A DNA stretch of 64,000 nucleotides, from assembly GCA_014155875.1 (NCBI GenBank), contig JACEFZ010021729.1, forward strand, positions 1-64,000. The letters run 5' to 3'. The position numbers and the translations under genes are program-made. This stretch comes from Cepaea nemoralis (lineage: Eukaryota > Mollusca > Gastropoda > Stylommatophora > Helicidae). The notes beneath the pieces are model-generated. The model was given only the letters and a program-made list of their open reading frames with translations, ran no database searches and was not told where the DNA came from. Positions 20,946 through 32,723 of this stretch are shown here, piece by piece. How positions within the stretch are numbered: position 1 is the stretch's first letter; each line of letters begins with the position of its first letter.

Positions 20946-21099
20946 GTAGCGAATCGTTTGATGGTGTTCATGTGTTTCTTGTAGGACCTGCCTGCGTTCA
21001 ACATGTACATCCGTACACACAAAAACAAAACAAGTTCTGTAGCAGAAACCGCATTTGGACTGTCACGTGCTAGACCTTCACATTGTGTAGGCCGGAGTG

Positions 21100-21430
21100 C
21101 AAGGGGGGGGGGGGGGGGGGAATAGGTAGTCAGTCTTTTCCTCTCTTAGATAGCAATTGGGGAAAACCTTTGAGGCCCCTAAGACAGTTCATAAATAAAC
21201 ACATGTTATTGTTTGACGCTTATAGAAGTAGAAGAAAGAAGTAGAGACTAGAGGACACACTAGAGGACACACTAGAGGACACACTAGACAACTTACAAAT
21301 TGAAAGTTGTAGTTACGGACCGAGATTTCAACCTGTCGCCTCCAAATGGCTACAATGCCTCGATGCAGGAACAAGCGTACTTCAATGAATGACCAACTAG
21401 ACACCCCTAAAAAATGGTGTCCACAATAGC
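21100..21430 (-). mobile_element. Poly-G run and SINE family 3 copy
   Basis: A poly-G run lies at 21102-21121. 21215-21430 is an antisense SINE 3 (GACCGAGATTTCAACCTGTC, CAGGAACAAGCGTACTTC, GAATGACCAACTAGACACCCC). It also carries a small internal tandem, ACTAGAGGACAC three times, near 21250. Confidence 0.65.
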
Positions 21431-21591
21431 CAGGTCTGTGAGAATCCCCTCACTTAACGAAGACGAGTGTAAAACCTCATCTGATGGCGCCCGTGATATT
21501 ATTATTTATAATCTCTAAACGATCCCGCCAAAGCGCCCGCCTATACCACCAAGCACAGCCCACATCTCCGAAACTCACATTCCTCTTTCAG

Positions 21592-21719
21592 ATCCAAGAG
21601 TGGGAGAACCAGCACGGATCTATCCCAAACAGGGCTGCGGTTATTGTCAATACGGGATGGAGCTCCCGATGGCCGAACCCTCAGCTGTTCTACAACACAA
21701 ACAGTCCCACAAATCAAAC
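21592..21719 (+). CDS. Cyclase-like gene, exon 3
   Basis: The acceptor TCCTCTTTCAG and donor AAC|GTGAGT bound 128 nt. It encodes IQEWENQHGSIPNRAAVIVN and TGWSSRW, the conserved segment in which the family shows NTGW. It enters in phase 0 and leaves in phase 2, matching exon 4. Confidence 0.82.
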
Positions 21720-21744
21720 GTGAGTATATCTAACTGTCATTTTG

Positions 21745-22215
21745 TTATCTTCTAGCGGAAATGATGTCACTGAACTTGAAACAAGTGGGTGTTGTCTCTG
21801 GAGCGGTCACGTCTGGCAAAGATTAGTTTCATTTTCATGCCAGGGCATGTGGGTGTGCAAGGAAATGAGCAGGCTGACAGGCTTGCAGGTAAGGCTACTG
21901 TGGAGGGCGGACGAGCCATGGACCAGGCGGATATCCGAATGCTCTACGAGAAGTAAGTCGTTTGCGAGAACAAAGTTATGACTGTGAATCTACAACCATG
22001 GTCAGGCTGCGAGAACAGCAAGTTAAAGTAGGTGTGGCCAAACAAGAACACTACGCAGGAAGCCAAAGAAGATTGATAATCCAACACAGAACTGGCGTCG
22101 TTAGCCGCTACACGTTGCGGGATTTGCTGAGGAGGGGATCCGAGCACTTATGGACTGAATAGTTCGATGTGCAATGAGGATGATCTGTCGACTAACTAAC
22201 TATCTAACTAACTAA
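21745..22215 (+). mobile_element. LINE D 3' fragment with (ACTA)n tail
   Basis: It carries the RNase H end (PCQGMWVCKEMSRLTGLQ in one frame, GVQGNEQADRLAG in another) and then VGVAKQEHYAGSQRRL and YTLRDLLRRGSEHLWTE. It is nearly identical to 26440-26780 and ends in (ACTA)n at 22190-22217. It sits in intron 3 of the cyclase locus. Confidence 0.8.
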
Positions 22216-22504
22216 CTGTAACAGGATAAGGAGAATATAAAGGATAGGAAGACATGGTTTCCTATGCTTAGGTGCTCAAAGGTTAAGAAGCACAACACTG
22301 ACTTCTAGTGGGCCAAAGAAGAAAAGGATGAGAAGAAAGAAGAAAATAATAAGAAGAAAGAGGAAAAGAGCACTTTTTACATTCTCCCCAGTTAACAAAA
22401 AAAGAAAAGATTTAAGACAGAAGAGCTTCAGGATTCTAGCGGGGAACTATGCCTTAATGTATATTCCTGACAATAGATCACTGAGATGGGTTGAACCAAT
22501 ATTA

Positions 22505-22963
22505 ATGAATGGAACAGGAATGGAACGTGATTGTAACTGACTCAGAAAACATGCTGAGGAAGGTGAGGACAGGCAAGCTTCAGGCAGAGTGGCTTGTTTC
22601 GCTTCGGAGGTCAGGGGTGGCACGCATTGCCTGGATCTTTTCTCCGGGGTATGCCGGTGTGCTGGGGAATGAACAGGCAGACAGATTGGCTGGCTCTGCA
22701 AAACTTGGTGCAGACGAGGTTGCGGCCTTGTGGGAGCACGTGTACACGTCGGAGGAGCAAATGTATCACCATGGTCTGACAAGAATGAGGCAGCGAAGAG
22801 TGAGGAGGGGATCTTGCCCACGCTCATCGCTCAGAGGAAAGGAAAGACGGACATATAATCAGATTGCTACTGGTACTGTTGGTGTTTGAACTCTTCGCTG
22901 GCTGCTGAGGATGGGGACGGAGCGCGTATGGGAATGTCCCGAATGGTGTGATGTCGGTTCCTA

Positions 22964-22994
<31 letters not shown>

Positions 22995-23012
22995 CAATCA
23001 ATCAATCAATCA
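22505..23012 (+). mobile_element. LINE C-like RNase H fragment with (ATCA)n tail
   Basis: The plus-strand frame gives VTDSENMLRKV, WIFSPGYAGVLGNEQADRLA and RRSGVARI, the second half of an RNase H domain, like the C element's SKSMLSKVE and [28 protein letters not shown] and GGGAATGTCCCGAATG precede an (ATCA)n tail (22969-23010). Its tail differs from the (ACTCA)n of the other C copies. Confidence 0.75.
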
Positions 23013-23700
23013 GTAATGAATGGAATAAACAATGGCTACATCACTAGGACAGCAAGGACTAAACATAACACATCATTAATAACTATGATGAAATAGATAA
23101 ACAAGATAAGAGTAAAATGTATGAGTCTTTATTTTATACAGCCCCGTAGCCCACATTCCTAACTGTGCGGATGACAAAGCACAACTCCCATTAACAAGGA
23201 CAATTGATACTTCACATCACTTACAGCATTATAGGCAGTCTGCCGCATATAGCCAGACCTCCGCCTGGTGTGGCCGAGCCTACAGGGTGATCCTAGGACC
23301 CTGCTACGATACCTATACAGCCGGCTGACCAGGACTTGACAACAGAGAGACCATCACTTGGGAAACAACAAGAACACAACTCTAAATCTAAAGATGATCC
23401 TTACGGTGCGGAGACGTGGCTCATCATCCTGTGACACACAACACAACTTTATGGATCCCTGTGGTTCACAGCGTAAATCAGTGGATTGGGCTCCAGATTT
23501 TACCAGACTCCTGTGCCTCAGCCAAATCTAATATTTTGCCTAATGCCACCAGAGAAAGTCACGTCCCCAAACCGACTGGGACACATTACTATAACAGGGC
23601 CACCACTTCAAAAATAGAAGTATAAACATGAGTTTGAAAAGCTCAAATAAGTCGAAACAGAAACTATAACTTTAACCATACAATAACAATTAACAAACTG
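23013..23700. other. No gene recognised
   Basis: No domain or repeat was recognised. 23220-23345 is GC-richer and may be part of an older element. Intronic relative to the cyclase locus. Confidence 0.4.
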
Positions 23701-23948
23701 AGGTATGGAAAGCTCGACTATTGGATCAGTTGGGAGGGGAGGAAAATGGGGATAAACAAAAACCCAGGAATGTTCCTCCCCATTGCTATGATTGGAGAGG
23801 TACATCCTCAAACAAAACCGTACACTGGGGTTCTTGCAGAACATGGTTTGTGAGTTCAGCCGAACTGGTTTTACTTCTTCACAGATCTGTACATCTGTTG
23901 GTGGGGAACACAAATCTAATAAACTAACTAAATAACTAACTAACTAAA

Positions 23949-23983
<35 letters not shown>

Positions 23984-23998
23984 TTGACTGAATAACTG
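23701..23998 (+). mobile_element. Retroelement 3' end with (ACTA)n tail
   Basis: A non-coding segment (GGAATGTTCCTCCCCATTGC, AGTTCAGCCGAACTGG) ends in about 15 ACTA/AATA units at 23920-23990, the tail typical of family D. The body has no match to the D coding region and could be its 3' UTR or a SINE that uses it. Confidence 0.5.
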
Positions 23999-24164
23999 AC
24001 TAACTGACTTGTATCAAGTGTAAAGATGCTCAATCTCCAGCAGCATTAACAAAGGAAGTGAATGCTAATCTTTCTTCTTTCTCTTCTTCTTCTGAGTTCC
24101 TTTCTCGAGGCGTCACACCCAGTTATGCATCTAAAGATCGGTGTGTCCGACTTCGGCGTCTATT

Positions 24165-24520
24165 TGTGTCTGGTTTGCATGGACAGACAGAAAAACCAAT
24201 GACCAAGTACTACAGGAGACAAACGAAAATCGTAAATGATTAGAGAAAATAGACGTAGACAGTCAACATTTTTTTGGACATGTTTATGAGAAGAATTGGT
24301 TGGAGAACTTAAGTGACAACTGGCAAGATCGAAGGAAACAGACCAAGGGAAGACCGAGAAGAAAATACCTGGATGGCTTTGTCACGTGGCATGGTCGAGA
24401 CAGGAACACTGAGCTGATCCACGACTCTGGTGATCAAGTGAAATAGCGATTCGTGACCGCCCACGCTTTTCGGCATGGAACATGATTGATTGACTGATCA
24501 GATTGATTCAGGTTTTCATC
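24165..24520 (+). mobile_element. LINE B 3'-end fragment
   Basis: Broken frames read [20 protein letters not shown], then [34 protein letters not shown] and [16 protein letters not shown]. This is the C terminus of family B, with the stop at its usual place and an ATTG-rich tail (GATTGATTGACTGATC). Confidence 0.8.
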
Positions 24521-24681
24521 TGAAGGTGTACGAAGAAGAAGCTGCAAAAGAAGAAGAGCAGAAAGAAAAATATATCCATATATGTTTTGTTAATGTTTGC
24601 TTTGCCTGTACATAAGTTATGATAGCTCTCATTCTGCTGACCACGCAAGTTTCTTTGTCCTTCTGTTTATTTCCACTTTAG

Positions 24682-25087
24682 AACTTTCCACTTCCCGGTA
24701 GTTTCCATAGAAGCTGCGCAGTGGCTGGTGGCCAATCGGAACCCGAAAATGCTGGGCCTCGACGTACCAGGGCCTGACGGGCCGAGAGACAACGAACTGC
24801 CAGTCCACAGCCTGCTTCTGTCTAGAAACATCGTCATCATGGAGAATATGCTGATTCCGCGCTCACTTCCGGCACGTGGTTTCCGCGTGCATGCCGCACC
24901 AATCAAAATTGTTGGCGGCACCGGCACGCAGACGAGAATATACGCCATGTTGTATGATGGTAACAGGGCCAGCAGGAACGTGAATCTGTCGTGCTTATGT
25001 TGTTTATTTGTTGGCTGTATAGCAGTATTTACACACAGACATTTATACGCGACATTTACCTTGGTGGTGTTTTATTTCCATATATAG
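24682..25087 (+). CDS. Cyclase-like gene, exon 4 (C terminus)
   Basis: The exon opens after TCCACTTTAG and encodes HFPVVSIEAAQWLVANR, GLDVPGPDGP, NELPVHSLLLSRNIVIMENM and a final APIKIVGGTG block. A hydrophobic tail runs to TAG at 25085-25087. The tail is not typical of the family. An alternative donor TATGAT|GGTAAC at about 24959 could splice to an unseen last exon. A variant polyadenylation signal ATTAAA lies at 25111-25116, which favours this being the terminal exon. Confidence 0.8.
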
Positions 25088-25184
25088 ATGTATTCTTTCC
25101 TATGCTTGAAATTAAAGCAAAAACAATTATTTTTATAGTGTTTGTTTCTTGATCCATATCCTGGTCTCCATATTAATAGACTAT

Positions 25185-26762
25185 ATATCATGGCCTACCA
25201 CAGGGATCACCATTATCTCCGGTACTGTTCAACGCCTACAATGTGAGAATCACCAGCGAGCAGATCAATGGACCGGGGAGGAAACTGTCATATGCCGACA
25301 ATGTTTTAGTGTTTCGTCAGGGTAAGGATCATCAGGTTGCGGTGGAACTACAAACCGAACTCAATCGCATAAGTACTTGGTGTGTTGAAGCCGGGGCAAT
25401 GGTCAACCCAACAAAGGCAACAGTGACTTGGTTCTCGTTGAATAATCATATTGTCAACACTCCAACACCAACTGTAAATCTGTATTCAGAGACTGTGGGA
25501 AGAACGCAGGCAATGAACTACCTGGGGATACGTTTTGATCGAAGCCTTTCTTATAATGAGCACATAGACCAGGTGATAACAAAGGTCAAGCGGGGTTTGG
25601 CTGCGATGCGGGTGATGGCGGCAGCAAACTGTGAGCAGCGCCATCTATGTCTTCTATACGAGGGGCTGGTCATGTCTGTTTTTATGCGATGGCGATCCTG
25701 ACTCTCAGCCGTAAGCAGGTGGACAGGATGGGAAGGATACAGAACGAAGCTATGCGCATTATTCTTGGATATACAAGAGATACAGCAAGCAGGGCGATGT
25801 GCTACCTTCTTGATTTTCCAACCATGAGGGACAGAATACAAACTTGCAGAGCTCGTGCCTACCTCAGAGTTAACGCAAACACACAACATCCACTGAAGTG
25901 AAATTATGACGGTGAAGGGCAGCAGATTAAAAAGAGGAAGGTCGTGGATGGGTCAATCCGAAGACATTCTTTAACAGGTGTGTTCACTTGAGGACTTAGA
26001 ACCTGGCGAGGAGTGGGTACAAGTGCCAACAGATTTCTGTCAGTCTTTTTCAGTTTGCATCCAACTAGATAGAAAATGCAGACAAGAAAATCCGGCTGCT
26101 GTTGAGGCTGAAGTACAAGCGTTGATTTTCGAGAAGTCGCTAGACGGTGATGCTGTCATCTACACAGATGGGTCGGTCGTCCGACATGTGAGAAGCTCAT
26201 GGGCCTTTACGGCTCAGGCCGGAGGGAGAATTGTGAAGGAGGACTCTGGTGCTTTTGCTGAGACCACAAGCATGACTATGGAAGTCATGGCAGTAAGTAA
26301 AACAATAACATGGCTTGAGACACAGACATTCAATGGGGCATGTTTCTTTAGCGACTCAATGAACATGCTCAAGAGGATAGAGATGGGGTGGATCAGAAGA
26401 GAGCGGTCTCGGCTGGCAAAGATTAGGGAGTACAAGAAAATGAGCAGGCTGACAAGCTCGCGTGTAAAGCTAGGAGGGCGGACGCGCCATGGACCAGGCT
26501 GACATTCTGAATGCGCTACGAGAAGTAAGACTTTGCGAGAACCAAGTGATTACCGTGAATCTACAACCATGGTCAGACTGCGAGAACAGCAAATTAAAAG
26601 AGGTGTGGCCAAACAAGAACACTACGCAGGAAGCCAAAGAAGATTGATAAACCAACACAGAACTGGTGTCGTTAGCTGCTACACGCTGCGGGATTTGCTG
26701 AGGAAGGGATCCGAGCACTTATGGACTGAATGTTTCGAATGTGCAATGAGGTTGATCTGTCG

Positions 26763-26803
<41 letters not shown>

Positions 26804-26812
26804 GTACCTAAC
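25185..26812 (+). mobile_element. LINE D with RT and RNase H, 5'-truncated
   Basis: It starts inside the RT palm ([16 protein letters not shown]). It continues with SYADNVLVF (catalytic YADD changed to YADN), [17 protein letters not shown] and [11 protein letters not shown]. After a frameshift near 25680 and a stop at 25899 comes RNase H ([23 protein letters not shown]). A YTLRDLLRKGSEHLWTECFEC Cys end and an (ACTA)n tail at 26764-26812 follow. RT plus RNase H suggests the I/Jockey-type group. Inactive. Confidence 0.85.
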
Positions 26813-26861
26813 TAACTAACCAACCAATAATTAATTTCTTTCCATTTGTATCTATATAAGC

Positions 26862-27735
26862 ATCAATCAATCATGTGCGATGCCGGAAAGCGTGGGCGGT
26901 CATGACTCGCCATTTCACTCGATCACCAGAGTCGTGGATCAGCTCAGTGTTCCTGTCTCGTCCATGCCACGTGGCCAAGCCATCCAGGTATTTTCCTCTC
27001 GGTCTTCCTCTTGGTCTGTTCCCATCGATCTTGCCAGTTGTCACTAAGTTCTCCAATCCATTTCTTCTCATAACATGTCCAAAAATTTTGACTGTCTTCG
27101 TCTAATTTCTCTAATCAGTCTACGATTTTCATTTGTCTCCTGTAGTACTTGGTCATTGGTTTTTCTATCTGTCCATGGTACTCTTTGCATTTTCCTCAGA
27201 AACCACATTTCTGTAGCCATCAAATGTTTTTCAGCTTGACTGCACATTGTCCAAGTTTCACATCCATACAAAAGAACAGGCTCTATGTAACCCCTCAACA
27301 CTCTTTTTCTCGTTTCAATTGACATCTTTTTATTGGTCAGAATGTTTTTCATCTTGCTAAAGGCTACTTTCGCCATGGCGATTCTTGTTCTAATCTCTTC
27401 AAGGCATCTCCCATCAGATGTTATGACTGTTCCGAGATAATTGTATCGATTCACTTGTTGAAGAATATTCCCATTTACTTGTATATTACATTGTGGTACT
27501 TCGTTCTTCCTAGTGACGACCATAACCTGTGTCTTCTTACAATTTAATTCCAACCCCAGCTGCTCACTGTGTACAACAACCGCGTCTACTAATTGTTGCA
27601 GATCTTGTGCATTGTCTGCAATCAATACTGTATCATCTGCATATCTAATGTTATTGATGTTTCTTCTTCCAATGCTGATTCCATTTATATCTTCTACATT
27701 TCTGAAAATATTTTCACTGTATAGGGAAAAAAGAA
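26862..27735 (-). mobile_element. LINE B copy, 5'-truncated
   Basis: The minus strand encodes [20 protein letters not shown] to the family B C terminus AHAFRHRT, with one frameshift near 27070. It is very close to 36474-37774 in sequence. The tail (ATCA)n is at 26862-26874. The 5' end lies near 27735, against an A/T-rich run. Confidence 0.85.
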
Positions 27736-28540
27736 TAAAAATTTTTTTAAAATTAAAAAATTAAAAAACAATTTTTTTTTAAATAAAAAAAATATAAGCT
27801 TATTAAGTTATATTTTCTGTTAGCGTTTTTGCGTCGTCTTTCATTTGTGCTATTCATTGAAATTGTTTACATCAAAATTATTGGTTTCAACACATTCTCA
27901 AGTTGTCTGAATTTTCTTGACTTCTTTCAGTACAGAGCAAGCTAATTTGAGTTTTTAAGTATGACAAACCGCGAACCCTTCTTTATGTTGTGTACATTCT
28001 AATTGTATGTTTTGGAAGATTACAGAGAATTGAGAATTGTTAATTGACATACCTTTTCTCATAAACATTGTATAGAATACTTCTTACTTGGTTTCGATTT
28101 TTTAGCTGTTGACAATGAAATATCAAACCTCTGTGGCGGAAAGATTGCCAACATGGGCCGAATCCCAGCGAGTCTGTATGAGCTGTGCTGGATCACAGTC
28201 TGGTTACTTCCTAATAATACGCCTCCCCACAAATGCGATGGTTCATGTACAGGTCTGGCACACCGATCCCCCAGCTGATTGCTGAGCTTGGAAAGGGGAA
28301 GGATAACCCTGCAATATAGTCTCCCGCGGAGATGTCTTAATGGTATAAAATCGAGGGTTGCTGCTGTCCGAATAACAACATAAAATATGATTAGGAAGCT
28401 CGACTTGCCGGGAAACACTCAGTTGCAGGCCAACGCTTTGACCAAAGTTTTTATCAAAGGACAAGAAAGAAAAAATAAAAGAATATTTATCTGGACATTC
28501 GATAAGTAGTAGGATCAACGAAGTGTCATTACATGAGACG
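27736..28540. other. AT-rich spacer, no gene recognised
   Basis: 27736-27800 is almost pure A/T. 28080-28460 has balanced composition and a 121-codon minus-strand frame, but no domain could be recognised. Confidence 0.4.
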
Positions 28541-28992
28541 TTCATGTGATTCTCATCATCATACGAGGTATCTACAAAACAGCAATCTCTAATGTCGTCA
28601 GTAAACAAATGATCACTGGCTATCTATGTGATTCTCGTCGGCGTACGAGGTATCTACAAAACAGCAATTTCTTATGTCTCATCTCATCATGTTCCTCTTG
28701 TACCATGCGGTGTCGAGGTGAAGGATAAACAGCGGGAGAGTGCCCGCTTATGGGCTTCATGAATCGAGATTCCCATGGACTCTGTTATTCTCTGCGTCCA
28801 TCGTTTACGTGGTCGGCTTCCTCCTCTGCTTCCATTTAGTCTGTACATCATTGCTTGTTGTGGTATGCTCTACTTGCATGGCCAAACCATTTAACTTGCT
28901 GTCTTCTAATAAAATGTCTGTCGTCAGTAAACAATTGATTACTGGCTGTCTATGTGATTCTCATCTTTATACGAGGTGTCCATAAACCAGTA
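28541..28992 (-). mobile_element. LINE G-like C-terminal region, antisense, with direct repeats
   Basis: On the minus strand 28870-28920 encodes QQVKWFGHA, followed by broken frames. The block TACGAGGTATCTACAAAACAG followed by ATGTCGTCAGTAAACAA occurs at about 28563, 28647 and, in part, 28920-28985. The region has therefore been partly duplicated locally. Confidence 0.55.
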
Positions 28993-29224
28993 GCCTCTGA
29001 TGTCTGTCAAACCTTTATACATATTAACTTTTTTTCAATTTTAGACACTTCCCAGCAAATGCAGATATAGTGCAAACCGCTTAAGGCGATCTCGTATGTG
29101 GCGAATTTCTGTTGTGAAGAACAATGCGTTTTATCCCCGGCATTTTTTCTTCTTTGTCCATGGTTCTTATAAGAGGAATTTCTGATCAGAAGAACTAGTT
29201 CGTGGGTCTCAGGTGAGTTCGCCT

Positions 29225-30235
29225 TATTCTTCTTCTTCTTTCGTTCGCTTGAAATATGTCTATAACTGCAATGCTGTCTCTTGTATGAATTGAACTGTCT
29301 TTTTCAGTTCACACAGCGGTCCATAGAGTTTATCTTCCACTGTCGTCGCTCTAGGCCAGAAGGTTTGCCTAGATATGTTATATTTTGGGCAGTCTTGGAG
29401 TATGTGCTCTGCTGTCTGCGACGCCAATCCACATGTGCACATGGCTGTTTCACCAATCTTGAATTTTGTATACATGTGGTTGCGTAATCTATTGTGCCCT
29501 GTTCTGAGGCTCAGAATAATGACTTGTTCTGGTCTATCCATAACGTGGTAGTCATCTTGAGCAGGTTTTGGTGGCTTTCTGACTGATTTGATCATTCTTT
29601 TCTTTTGGTGGTATGTAACGGGCACATCAGGCTGTTCTTCTTTGGCTCCTTCCTTAGCCAATTGATCAGCTCTGTCATTTCCGGGTACTCCACAGTGGGA
29701 TGGTATCCACTGTATGGTGACCTTATGTTAACTGCTAAGTATAGAAAGTAGTGTCCTGAGTACTGGCAATTTCCCAGACAGGAGCGCCTCTAGTACTGAT
29801 TTTGCATCTGTCAATAGCACCACAGGTTGTGTACCATTGCTGGTATTTAGTAATTTCTCTGTTGCTATCTTGATTGCCTCAATTTCAGCATCGTAGTTAT
29901 GGCAGTACTTTCCTGTCGGTACTCTAGCTGTGTCCCTAGTACTATTTGGGTCATTCTATGTACACTCCCGCTCCTCCATTTCGAACAGCATTTTGTGCTG
30001 ACCCATCTGTGTAGACTCGGATCCAAAGGTCCTGTGGGTATTCTTCATCAAGGAAGCTGAGAGTGGCTGTTCTGCGCTGCACACTGTTCTGTTCTTCCTT
30101 GTCAAATATTCCTCTCACTTTTGTCTGGATTTGTAATGATAGTCTGTGTTCATCTTTCCATGGAGTTCGCTCTGGAGTAGTTGTTAGGGGGATACCAACT
30201 GTGGGCAGATCGGTGGTTTCTCTGAGTTCGCCTTA
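29225..30235 (-). mobile_element. LINE E copy: RNase H and Cys-rich C terminus
   Basis: The minus-strand 3' half of family E. It has [10 protein letters not shown], RNase H remnants and an intact 29260-29661 frame starting in [14 protein letters not shown] and running through [12 protein letters not shown] and [19 protein letters not shown] (CxC..H..C). (TTC)n at 29228-29240 is the (GAA)n 3' tail. A frameshift or stop near 29730 and others upstream make it inactive. Confidence 0.8.
29260..29661 (-). CDS. LINE E ORF, C-terminal Cys/His domain
   Basis: A 133-codon frame ends in FIQETALQL. Cys and His residues in MCTCG...AEHILQDC are spaced like the zinc-binding region at the end of RNase H-bearing LINE proteins. 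The related copy at 38225-39985 has a stop after VTYHQK where this copy reads KKRMIKS. It is part of a dead element and not a host gene. Confidence 0.7.
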   Translation of the reverse strand: MAKEGAKEEQPDVPVTYHQKKRMIKSVRKPPKPAQDDYHVMDRPEQVIILSLRTGHNRLRNHMYTKFKIGETAMCTCGLASQTAEHILQDCPKYNISRQTFWPRATTVEDKLYGPLCELKKTVQFIQETALQL

Positions 30236-30239
30236 TCAA

Positions 30240-30660
30240 GCCTGTGCTGTATTAGGCACTCATCATCAGCATGTGCCAAGCTGATAAGCATGGGCGGTGT
30301 CGCCATCTCACACGATCGCCAGAGTCTTAGATCTGCTCTTATGTTCTTATCCCGATTACGTCACGTGGCCAAGCAATCCGGGTATTATCTCTTAGCCGTC
30401 CCTTTGATCTTTTCCCATTTATTTTGCCAGTTGTCACCAACTTTCAAAGTTTATTTCTCATAACATGGCCAGAATATCATGACTGTCTGCGTCTAAGTTC
30501 TTTAATCAATTTACAATGTTCATGTGTTTCTTGGAGGATTTTCTCATTCATGCTTCTATCTGTCCATGGTATTCTCTGCATTTATCTCAAGATCCATATT
30601 CCCATTGTCATTAGATGTTTCACAGCTTGAATTAACGAATCGTGATTTCTAGGCTCTGTT
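30240..30660 (-). mobile_element. LINE B-like 3' fragment, antisense
   Basis: CATCATCAGCATGTGCCAAGC, then CGATCGCCAGAGTC, CACGTGGCCAAGCAATCCGG, TTGCCAGTTGTCACC and TCTGTCCATGGTATTCTCTGC, match the antisense of family B with about 20-25% divergence by eye. It is joined directly to the 5' end of the E copy. Confidence 0.75.
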
Positions 30661-31390
30661 AAAAAAAAAAAAAACGAGAAGGTAGTCTGCCATTGCTTTC
30701 CTTTTTTGTTTGTTTTGGCAGTTACCATACTGGTCAATGAATCAAAGCCATTCTCTCTCAATAGAGATCATCTGCCTACAGTGGAAGGCAATGTAGGAGA
30801 CACTACTGTAAGTTTGGCGAGGGAGGGAACCATGAGAATTGCTTTCAAAGCAGCAACATAACCGTATGGTATGTTAAAATATCTAGCCAGGTTTCTTTCA
30901 TAAGTTCAGACCCAATTTGAAAGATACAACAACACACCTCACGCGTTGCCTGGTGTGTTTGGACAATAGCTGATCACACACAGTGTGTTGCGTGGGACAG
31001 AAATAGTTAATTGCCAGAAATGTATTGTCGTATACACACTGTGTGAGATTCCGTAAGACTCGCCTACAAACACCAGAATGGGTTGAACTGCAACGCAGAT
31101 GTAAAAATACATTGACTAAATATACAAAGTGTCAGGTCTTAGTTAGTTAGATAGATAGATAGTGAGCCACATTATGACAGTAGACGGTACTACTACCTGC
31201 TTTCTGTTAGTCCCGAATGTTGGGCAGCGCACACCAAACCCGACACCCTACATTGTGCCAACGACTTCGGGCAGTGGAGTGCGAGGAAATGCAACCTGTG
31301 GCAGAAGTGAAATAGAAATCAAGAAGAGAATAGGGAAGTTTCAAATCCTTTTCAACAACAATAAATATGTTAATGACTCTCTCCCCCCCC
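30661..31390. other. No gene recognised
   Basis: It contains an A-run at 30661-30674 and short TTAG/ATAG repeats at 31140-31162. Poly-C runs lie at 31382-31395 and 31400-31417, next to a SINE. No coding evidence. Confidence 0.4.
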
Positions 31391-31417
31391 CCCCCTTCCC
31401 CCCCCCCCCCCCCCCAC

Positions 31418-31645
31418 CATATCCTTTACAGGACATCGCAGCAACATCAGCATCTTTCAGCTGATTGTTGATTTCTTGGCAAGATTACACTCAGTAGTTT
31501 ACCATTACTTTCTGAGCGGCCGATTCACATACCCCGTAAGTTACCAACGCGGCGAGATCCGCTACCGATTCTCGCGCTGGTTACGTTCCTTACGTGGATA
31601 TACGGGATTGCGAAGAAAGACGTTAACTCCTAAGCCAGGGAGACC
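31418..31645 (-). mobile_element. SINE family 1, nearly full-length, antisense
   Basis: It runs from ATATCCTTTACAGGACATCG through AGCATCTTTCAGCTGATTGT and TTTACCATTACTTTCTGAGCG to the head complement GTTAACTCCTAAGCCAGGG. It is the mirror of 1312-1552. Here the A-tail has been replaced by poly-C. Confidence 0.75.
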
Positions 31646-31739
31646 TGCTGTTAATGACTAGACAGATAAATAACACATTGAAATGAGAATTGTGAAACAT
31701 TATTTATATAACTGTGATTTATTTATTAAGTTAGTTCTT

Positions 31740-32095
31740 TGTCCTTTAAAAAAAAAAAAAAATTCGCATATCCTTTTACAGGACATCGCTGTCAACATTA
31801 GCATCTTTCAGCTGATTGTTGATGTCTTGGCAAGATTATGCTCAGTAGTTTTCTTTGTCCTTTAAAGGAGGTAAAAATTAACCTCAGCATAATTTTGACG
31901 CTGTCTGACTTACTAGTCAATTTTTACGTTCAGTAGTTTGCCACTGAATTCTGAACGACCCACGCTCATACCTGGAAATCAACACAAGGCGATCTGCTTC
32001 CAAATTTTCTGCAGCATATTTCGAACCTTCAACTGTGCATGTCGGGAACTGTGAAGCGCGTTCACTGTCCCCTGAGCCGTAGCGTCGGTGTTTAC
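31740..32095 (-). mobile_element. Two adjacent SINE family 1 copies, antisense
   Basis: 31748-31855 is a 3' half (A-run, then ATATCCTTTTACAGGACATCG to CTCAGTAGTTTT). It is joined to 31857-32095, a second subtype with CTTTAAAGGAGG, TTCAGTAGTTTGCCACTGAATT, the B-box complement TATTTCGAACCTTC and the head CCTGAGCCGTAGCG. The second copy seems to have inserted near the first. Confidence 0.65.
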
Positions 32096-32654
32096 TCGCG
32101 TACGAGAGAGATGTTACATACATACTTGGGGGCTTCAAATGAAATCTTAAAAGTGTGATAGAAATTACAATAACCATGCCATTGTCGTGTAGCCTGTCAA
32201 TATTGTTGTTAAGGATGTCAAGAGTTGTAAGCACGTGATATAACGGTGCAGGACGAACACAGTGACGTCATAAGGACAGTTTAAAGATGGCCGCCCCACT
32301 TTTGACATGCACCAAAGATGATCAGCGTTCTGTTATTCGTTTTTTTTTTTTTTGGATTAGTGAAGGGGAGAAACCTAAAAAAAAATGCATCGGTGAATGA
32401 AGGCCCAGTATGGTGATGTATGCCTGTCCGTCCAGCAAGTGCATGAGTGGTAGAGAAGGAAGTTTCAAAACGGCGTGACTTTTGCGACAGAGATATATCA
32501 GGTGGTGCATGAGTGGTTACACACGGGACCATGAGAATTTTGTTTTTCTACAGGAATCCAAGCATTTTACTGGCGCTGGGGGTCTTGCATTGAACGCAGT
32601 GGTGACTACATAGAAAAATTATATATTTGCTCTTTACTAGTTGAGAATATATTT

Positions 32655-32655
<1 letters not shown>
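32096..32655. other. No gene recognised
   Basis: A T-run lies at 32340-32353. The frames on both strands show no recognisable domain. Confidence 0.4.

Positions 32656-32723
<68 letters not shown>

Larger units (their letters stand above)
17274..25087 (+). pseudogene. Secreted cyclase / kynurenine formamidase-like gene, exon 2 damaged
   Basis: Four exons, 17274-17443, 19885-20071, 21592-21719 and 24682-25087, join in consistent phase (2, 0, 2) with GT..AG ends and 891 nt in total. The protein resembles the cyclase family (Pfam Cyclase; metal-dependent hydrolases such as kynurenine formamidase and isatin hydrolase). It has a signal peptide (MYSALLIALSTTALWLTADC), then DLTHPLSSSTIYWPG, a metal-binding H-G-G-T-H-x-D motif in exon 2, IQEWENQHG, VNTGWSSRW, HFPVVSIEAAQWL and a C-terminal KIVGGTG. 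Read literally, exon 2 has an in-frame TGA at 19988-19990, and its metal motif is in another frame. Compensating one-base shifts keep exon length and splice phase intact. Either this is a young pseudogene or the assembly has errors in exon 2. The family call is firm; the exact substrate is unknown. Confidence 0.75.

Noticed and set aside
28243..28608. 121-codon minus-strand frame as a small gene
   Set aside because: No recognisable domain, no splice support, and it overlaps a locally duplicated repeat region.
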